This document shows, piece by piece, positions 6,226 through 9,707 of a stretch of 9,707 nt of DNA. The notes under the pieces are model-generated. The model ran no database searches and was not told where the DNA came from. It saw only the letters and a program-made list of their open reading frames with translations. The translations under genes and the position numbers were made by a program. Origin of the DNA: M55B157 sp965657825 (lineage in GTDB: Bacteria; Actinomycetota; Actinomycetes; S36-B12). The stretch spans positions 1 to 9,707 of the forward strand of contig CBFHQG010000082.1 in the NCBI GenBank assembly GCA_965657825.1, read 5' to 3'. How positions within the stretch are numbered: the first letter of the stretch is position 1; every line of letters starts with the position of its first letter.

Positions 6226-6942
6226 TTAGGCGGGGGAAACGAAGATATGGGCGGCAGCGTCACGTGGAATCTGCACCGACCCACCGGCCAGGGAGACCTG
6301 GACCAGCCCCTTTGGCCCGCCGGACGGTGGCCCCAGGATCTCCACCTGTACGCCGGGGCCGACTCCGACTGCCCCCAGCGAACCCATCAGCAACGCATCC
6401 ACCTGGACCGGCTCGGCGATTCGGCGGATGACCCATCTCGTCGGCTCACCACCCCCTCGCTCGGATGCATCATGCAAGGTAAGCAACACCTCGGACTCGG
6501 CTGCCTGATCCACGAGCGCGGGATCGAGCTCACTCAGCCCCGGGATCGGATTGCCGAATGGCGAGAACCGGGGACCGTGGAGAAGGTCGACGAGGCGCCG
6601 CTCGACCGTCTCGCTCATCACGTGTTCCCACCGGCAGGCCTCGACATGCACATCCTCGAGTGGGATTCCGATGACGTCGACGAGCAGGCACTCGGCAAGT
6701 CGGTGCTTGCGCATTACCCGGGTGGCGTAGTCACGGCCGGCCAAGGTGAGTTCGAGATGGCGATCGCCGGCGACGGTGAGCAGGCCATCGCGCTCCATGC
6801 GGGCCACCGTCTGCGACACCGTGGGCCCCGAGTGCCCGAGGCGTTCGGCGATCCGCGCGCGCAAAGGCGTGATGCCTTCCTCCTCGAGTTCGAACACCGT
6901 GCGGAGGTACATCTCCGTGGTGTCGATCAGGTCACCGCTCAC
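6226..6942 (-). CDS. ideR: Iron-dependent transcriptional repressor IdeR/DtxR
   Basis: The 238-residue protein is an IdeR/DtxR repressor, which with Fe(II) bound represses iron-uptake genes and controls iron storage. The N-terminal winged helix (about 4-70) contains LRARIAERLGHSGPTVSQTV and RMERDGLL, nearly identical to the family. Aligned with DtxR, all metal ligands are present: H80, E84 and H99 for the ancillary site, and M11, C103, E106 and H107 for the primary site; E177 and Q180 match the SH3-domain ligands. SPFGNPIPGL (127-136) marks the dimerisation domain; the C-terminal SH3-like domain (about 168-236) is full length. Start is GTG at 6942, chosen because SGDLIDTTEMYLRT aligns with family N-termini; neither a Shine-Dalgarno nor a clear -10 is visible. 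It diverges from the photolyase gene with a 61-nt gap. Confidence 0.95.
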   Translation of the reverse strand: MSGDLIDTTEMYLRTVFELEEEGITPLRARIAERLGHSGPTVSQTVARMERDGLLTVAGDRHLELTLAGRDYATRVMRKHRLAECLLVDVIGIPLEDVHVEACRWEHVMSETVERRLVDLLHGPRFSPFGNPIPGLSELDPALVDQAAESEVLLTLHDASERGGGEPTRWVIRRIAEPVQVDALLMGSLGAVGVGPGVQVEILGPPSGGPKGLVQVSLAGGSVQIPRDAAAHIFVSPA

Positions 6943-6990
6943 GAGCCGTATTCAACCGCACGCTGGGTGGTGGCGCTTCCGATGTGCCCA

Positions 6991-6996
6991 TAGCCT
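6991..6996 (+). promoter_or_regulatory. -10 element of a leaderless photolyase promoter
   Basis: TAGCCT is followed by TTCGGTT (7 nt) and the GTG start at 7004. This fits leaderless TANNNT spacing and supports the short photolyase start over the far upstream in-frame ATG at 6746. No Shine-Dalgarno and no clear -35 are visible. Confidence 0.6.
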
Positions 6997-7003
6997 TTCG
7001 GTT

Positions 7004-8350
7004 GTGCCTGCGATCCTGTGGTTTCGCCGCGACCTGCGCCTTTCGGATAACCCGGCCCTGGTCGAGGCTGCCGCTGTCGATGAGCGGGTCCTCCCGCTGT
7101 TCGTCATCGACCCCGCGGTGTGGGAACCGGCCAGTGAAATTCGCCGCGCCTACCTCGTGGACTCCCTGCACGCGTTGAACGATTCCCTCGGGGGTGCGTT
7201 GGTGGTGCGCCACGGTGACCCTGCAGTGGTCGTGCCCGAGGTGGCCGCTGAGGTGGGAGCAGGGAGCGTGCATCACGCCATGGACTTCGGGCCCTATGGA
7301 GTGCAGCGGGATGCGCGGGTTGCGCAGGCTCTGGCTGCCGGGGGTGTGGAGGCGCATGCGATCGGTTCCCCCTACGCGGTCGCGCCCGGACGGGTGACGA
7401 AGGGCGATGGCACCCCCTACAAGGTCTATACGCCGTTCTATCGGGCGTGGTTGGCTCACGGCTGGCGCTCCCCCGCGGCCGATGTTTCCGCGGAATGGGT
7501 GTCAGATGCCGCGGGTGACGGCATACCCGATCGCCCTGATCTCGGTGGCATCGTGCTACCGCCTGCGGGTGAGATCGCGGCGCTATCGAAGTGGGCGGTG
7601 TTCTGCGAGCACGGCCTGGCCGACTACGACGAGTTGCGCAACCGCCCCGACCTGGCCGGCACCAGCCAGCTCGGCCATCACCTGAAGTGGGGCGAGATCC
7701 ATCCGCGCACGATCCTCGCCGATCTCGCCGACGGCCCAGGCCATGATGCGTTCCGCCGCGAGATCGCCTGGCGGGAGTTCTATGCCGATGTGCTGGCCCA
7801 ACGGCCCGACAGTGCACGCGCGAGCCTCGACGCGCGCTACGACACCGAGTTCGAGTGGGAATCCGGCACCGGCGCTGATGCACGGTTCGCCGCGTGGTGC
7901 GAGGGACGCACGGGTTATCCGTTCGTCGATGCCGGGATGCGGCAGTTGCGCGCCGAGGGTTGGATGCACAATCGGGTCCGCATGGTGGTCGCGAGTTTCC
8001 TCATCAAGGATCTGCATCTGCCGTGGCAGCGTGGTGCCGCTGAGTTCATGCGGTGGCTGCGCGACGGTGACCTGGCGAGCAACTCCCACGGCTGGCAGTG
8101 GACGGCCGGGTGCGGCACCGATGCGTCTCCGTACTACCGCGTGTTCAATCCGGTGACCCAGGGTGAGAAGTTCGATCCGACCGGTGACTACGTGCGCCGC
8201 TACGTGCCGGAGTTGGCGCACCTGCCAGGTAAGACCGCCCACACGCCGTGGGATTCACTCGACGGATACGAGCACGGCTATCCGGAGCGGATCGTCGATC
8301 ACGCCGCCGAGCGCCTCGACGCACTCGCGCGTCACGCCGCCCTGAGCTGA
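7004..8350 (+). CDS. phr: Class I deoxyribodipyrimidine (CPD) photolyase
   Basis: The 448-residue flavoprotein uses light to split cyclobutane pyrimidine dimers in DNA. The N-terminal antenna domain begins with PAILWFRRDLRLSDNPAL, the canonical photolyase start. The FAD domain has TSQLGHHLKWGEIHPR (220-235), EIAWREFY (253-260), GRTGYPFVDAGMRQL (301-315), WMHNRVRM (320-327) and DGDLASNSHGWQW (354-366). The electron-transfer Trp triad (W306, W359, W382 in E. coli) probably corresponds to W285, W341 and W364. NPVTQGEKFDP closes the FAD site. The frame is open from 6746, but that extension is antisense to ideR; GTG 7004 gives a family-typical N-terminus and fits the leaderless promoter. The stop codon overlaps the inverted repeat before parA. 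Confidence 0.95.
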   Translation: MPAILWFRRDLRLSDNPALVEAAAVDERVLPLFVIDPAVWEPASEIRRAYLVDSLHALNDSLGGALVVRHGDPAVVVPEVAAEVGAGSVHHAMDFGPYGVQRDARVAQALAAGGVEAHAIGSPYAVAPGRVTKGDGTPYKVYTPFYRAWLAHGWRSPAADVSAEWVSDAAGDGIPDRPDLGGIVLPPAGEIAALSKWAVFCEHGLADYDELRNRPDLAGTSQLGHHLKWGEIHPRTILADLADGPGHDAFRREIAWREFYADVLAQRPDSARASLDARYDTEFEWESGTGADARFAAWCEGRTGYPFVDAGMRQLRAEGWMHNRVRMVVASFLIKDLHLPWQRGAAEFMRWLRDGDLASNSHGWQWTAGCGTDASPYYRVFNPVTQGEKFDPTGDYVRRYVPELAHLPGKTAHTPWDSLDGYEHGYPERIVDHAAERLDALARHAALS

Positions 8351-8398
8351 AATCCGCAACTTCTTAGGGGCGACAACGAGCGAATCGTTGCGGATTTC
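8349..8398. repeat. 12-bp inverted repeat with a competing inner hairpin upstream of parA
   Basis: GAAATCCGCAAC (8349-8360) and GTTGCGGATTTC (8387-8398) are perfect 12-bp inverted arms separated by 26 nt. Inside, CAACGA (8374-8379) and TCGTTG (8385-8390) form a 6-bp hairpin with a GCGAA loop. The inner hairpin uses bases of the right outer arm, so the two structures exclude each other. The left arm begins within the photolyase stop; the right arm reaches the expected -35 region of parA. It may be an operator, a centromere-like site, a terminator without a U-tract, or a copy of a dispersed repeat. Confidence 0.7.
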
Positions 8399-8414
8399 GG
8401 TTCGGGGGGTCTGA

Positions 8415-8420
8415 CAGACT
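8415..8420 (+). promoter_or_regulatory. Probable -10 element of parA
   Basis: CAGACT lies 7 nt before the ATG at 8428 and keeps the A and the final T of TANNNT, but not the first T. There is no Shine-Dalgarno before parA. The match is weaker than at the other leaderless genes of the window. Confidence 0.35.
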
Positions 8421-8427
8421 GCCGACC

Positions 8428-9237
8428 ATGGCACCCCGACGGACCGTGACGGTGGCGGTGCTCAGCCTGAAGGGCGGGGTGGGCAAATCCACGGTGACCG
8501 TCGGGCTCGCCGGTGCCGCCTGGGCCCGCGATTCCTCGGTGCTCGTCGTCGACTGCGATCCGCAGGCCAATGCCACGGTCTGCCTGGACCTCCCCCCGCA
8601 CACCTTCACCCTCAGCGACGTGCTCGCCGATGGTCGGCCGGGAATCGCTGCTGACGCAATCGTGCCGAGTGGTTGGGGTCCGCGAGTGCATGTCATCCCC
8701 TCCGAGGAAGCCCTCGCCCACCGAGACACCTCGGCCATCCCCTCCTCGGCCGCGCGGCTGCGCTTGAGCCTCACCGGGATCGCCGATCGTTATGACCTCC
8801 TCCTGCTGGACTGCCCACCGTCACTCGGTGAACTGACGCGCAATGCACTTGCCGCCGCAGACCTGGCCCTCATCGTCACCGAGCCAGGCTTCTTCGCTTT
8901 GCGCGGCGCGCAGCAGGCCCTACGTGCGGTCGAGGTCGCCAGCACCTCGCTCAATCTCGGCCTGCGCCCAGCAGGCATCGTGATCAACCGGGTGCGTGCC
9001 AACCTCACCGAGCACCAGTACCGCATCGAGGAGATCCGCCAGGCCTATCCGCACCTCATCCTCGATCCGGTCATCCCCGAGCGCACCGCGGTGCAGCAAG
9101 CTCAAGGCGCGGGTGTCCCGGTGCAGGCATGGCCGTCACCGGGAGCCCGAGAGATCACCGACGCCTTCGACGACCTACTCGACTCTCTCCTCACCGAGCG
9201 CGCAAATCCCACCCCGACGACGAGGGAGAAGCCATGA
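8428..9237 (+). CDS. ParA-family (MinD/ParA) partitioning ATPase
   Basis: The 269-residue protein is a deviant-Walker ATPase of the ParA type, which dimerises on ATP, binds DNA non-specifically and positions a partner-bound cargo. The deviant Walker A motif KGGVGKST is at 15-22 with signature K15 and catalytic K20. Walker A' DCDPQANAT is at 42-50 and Walker B LLLLDCPP at 124-131; the C-terminal PERTAVQQAQGAGVPV (217-232) is also typical. There is no N-terminal helix-turn-helix, so it resembles short ParA proteins rather than type Ia plasmid ParA. Its 3' end overlaps a small RHH gene (ATGA), the usual place for a ParB-like partner. The chromosomal ParA normally sits with a ParB gene near the origin; neither ParB nor its parS consensus is seen here. 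Confidence 0.88.
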   Translation: MAPRRTVTVAVLSLKGGVGKSTVTVGLAGAAWARDSSVLVVDCDPQANATVCLDLPPHTFTLSDVLADGRPGIAADAIVPSGWGPRVHVIPSEEALAHRDTSAIPSSAARLRLSLTGIADRYDLLLLDCPPSLGELTRNALAAADLALIVTEPGFFALRGAQQALRAVEVASTSLNLGLRPAGIVINRVRANLTEHQYRIEEIRQAYPHLILDPVIPERTAVQQAQGAGVPVQAWPSPGAREITDAFDDLLDSLLTERANPTPTTREKP

Positions 9238-9614
9238 GCGCATCCGACCCCGGCGCATCGAAGAAGCCGAAGAAGCCCAAGGGCGGCCACGGGACGAAGA
9301 AGCCCTCAGCCTCACCCCCGCAACCTCGTCCTGCACTCAGCCGTGCGGCGGATGCGCACGTGCACCCCGTCACCGGCCGCCGTGCACCGTCGATCAGCGC
9401 GGGCGAGCCGGGCGGGAAGTCCTTCAAGCCGACGAAGGGCGGCCCGACCACCGCTGACGCGATCATGGGTGCAGCCGGCGACAAGCTCGTCGACCTCGGG
9501 GTGCGGGTGCCGAAGTCGGTGCGCAAGAAGCTGCGTCAGCAGGCCAAGGCGCGCAGCGTCAGCGTCGATGATTTGGTGGCGAGCATCCTCAGCGCCGCAC
9601 TCCCCCGCGACTGA
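9234..9614 (+). CDS. Small basic protein with C-terminal ribbon-helix-helix, putative ParA partner
   Basis: The 126-residue protein has two parts. Residues 1-75 are rich in Lys, Pro, Gly and Ser, probably disordered and strongly basic (KKPKKPKGG). Residues 87-123 look like a ribbon-helix-helix: a beta strand (LGVRVP), helix A (KSVRKKLRQQAKAR) and helix B (SVDDLVASILSAAL), which normally dimerises and binds DNA. RHH proteins with flexible basic N-termini act as centromere-binding partners of ParA in ParF/ParG-type partition, where the N-terminus stimulates the ATPase. The start at 9234 overlaps the parA stop by 4 nt and has GGGAG with good spacing; longer starts run inside parA. I do not recognise a named family; the partner role is inferred. 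Confidence 0.75.
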   Translation: MSASDPGASKKPKKPKGGHGTKKPSASPPQPRPALSRAADAHVHPVTGRRAPSISAGEPGGKSFKPTKGGPTTADAIMGAAGDKLVDLGVRVPKSVRKKLRQQAKARSVSVDDLVASILSAALPRD

Positions 9615-9620
9615 CCCGCG

Positions 9621-9707
9621 TCAGGGTGACAACCGCTGGATGCTCCAGGCGGCGGGATCATCGAGAGCCGTGCCCGGCTGCTCGGTGACGTAGCGCAACC
9701 GGTCGTG
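9621..9707 (-). CDS. pdxH: C-terminal fragment of pyridoxamine 5'-phosphate oxidase
   Basis: Only the last 28 codons are inside the window. The tail reads HDRLRY, an 11-residue stretch through EQPG and LDDP, then an AAWSIQRLSP ending. This matches the PdxH C-terminus, where RLHDRxxY is followed by WxIxRLxP; the first visible His corresponds to the substrate-binding His199 of E. coli PdxH. The enzyme is FMN-dependent and oxidises PNP/PMP to pyridoxal 5'-phosphate. The segment between the two motifs is several residues longer than in E. coli. It converges on the RHH gene with 6 nt between stops. The call rests on a short motif. Confidence 0.65.
   Translation of the reverse strand, partial: HDRLRYVTEQPGTALDDPAAWSIQRLSP

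Noticed and set aside
6202..6993. Long plus-strand open frame of 263 codons opposite ideR
   Set aside because: It is a shadow of ideR caused by high G+C; its translation resembles no protein family, whereas ideR has all its metal ligands.
6746..7003. N-terminal extension of photolyase back to ATG 6746
   Set aside because: It is the antisense of the well-conserved ideR N-terminal region. Photolyases begin right at the PAILWFRRDLRL segment, so GTG 7004 fits.
7583..8242. Long minus-strand open frame of 219 codons opposite photolyase
   Set aside because: It is antisense to the conserved FAD domain of photolyase and has no recognisable domain or start signal.

Overview
The window is dense, high-G+C DNA with short intergenic gaps, GTG starts and many leaderless-looking promoters. 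The gene families (a tms-type 10-methyl fatty acid pair, an IdeR/DtxR iron regulator, a CsoR-family repressor) point to an actinobacterial chromosome. I cannot place it at genus level. There is no rRNA, tRNA, transposase, CRISPR array or phage gene.

Layout from left to right. (1) 1-215, minus: the N-terminus of an unidentified single-pass membrane protein, cut by the window edge. (2) 214-2930, plus: tmsA-tmsB, a flavoprotein reductase and a SAM methyltransferase that together convert oleoyl to 10-methylstearoyl (tuberculostearoyl) chains in membrane lipids; no tmsC follows. (3) 2935-3333, minus: a Cys-rich DUF2237 protein, convergent with tmsB. (4) 3424-4571, minus: a two-gene unit of a CsoR-family repressor lacking the Cu(I)-ligand His, and a short-chain dehydrogenase whose Tyr/Lys active-site pair is replaced by Ser/Arg. 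The genes overlap by 4 nt, and a perfect 14-bp palindrome overlaps the promoter. (5) 4631-6145, minus: a secreted protein with RTX-type Ca-binding repeats, a poly-Pro linker and beta-rich C-terminal domains. (6) 6226-6942, minus: ideR, with all metal ligands present. (7) 7004-8350, plus: a class I CPD photolyase, divergent from ideR. (8) 8428-9614, plus: a ParA-type ATPase and a small basic protein with a C-terminal ribbon-helix-helix, overlapping by 4 nt, preceded by a 12-bp inverted repeat with a competing inner hairpin. (9) 9621-9707, minus: the C-terminal tail of pdxH, cut by the right edge.

Transcription architecture is a repeated theme. Four genes (tmsA, DUF2237, the RTX protein, photolyase) have a TANNNT -10 element exactly 6 or 7 nt before the start codon and no Shine-Dalgarno, as expected for leaderless mRNAs; three of the four use the identical hexamer TAGCCT. 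parA has a near match. Second genes of operons instead have a Shine-Dalgarno (tmsB, the RHH gene) or stop/start coupling (the SDR). This fixes several starts: tmsA at 214 and photolyase at 7004 are much shorter than their longest open frames.

The most promising candidates for under-described biology are the ParA-RHH pair with its inverted repeat (possibly a partition or cargo-positioning module) and the CsoR-like/variant-SDR pair (possibly a stress-sensing repressor with its detoxifying enzyme). Both functions are inferences from sequence.
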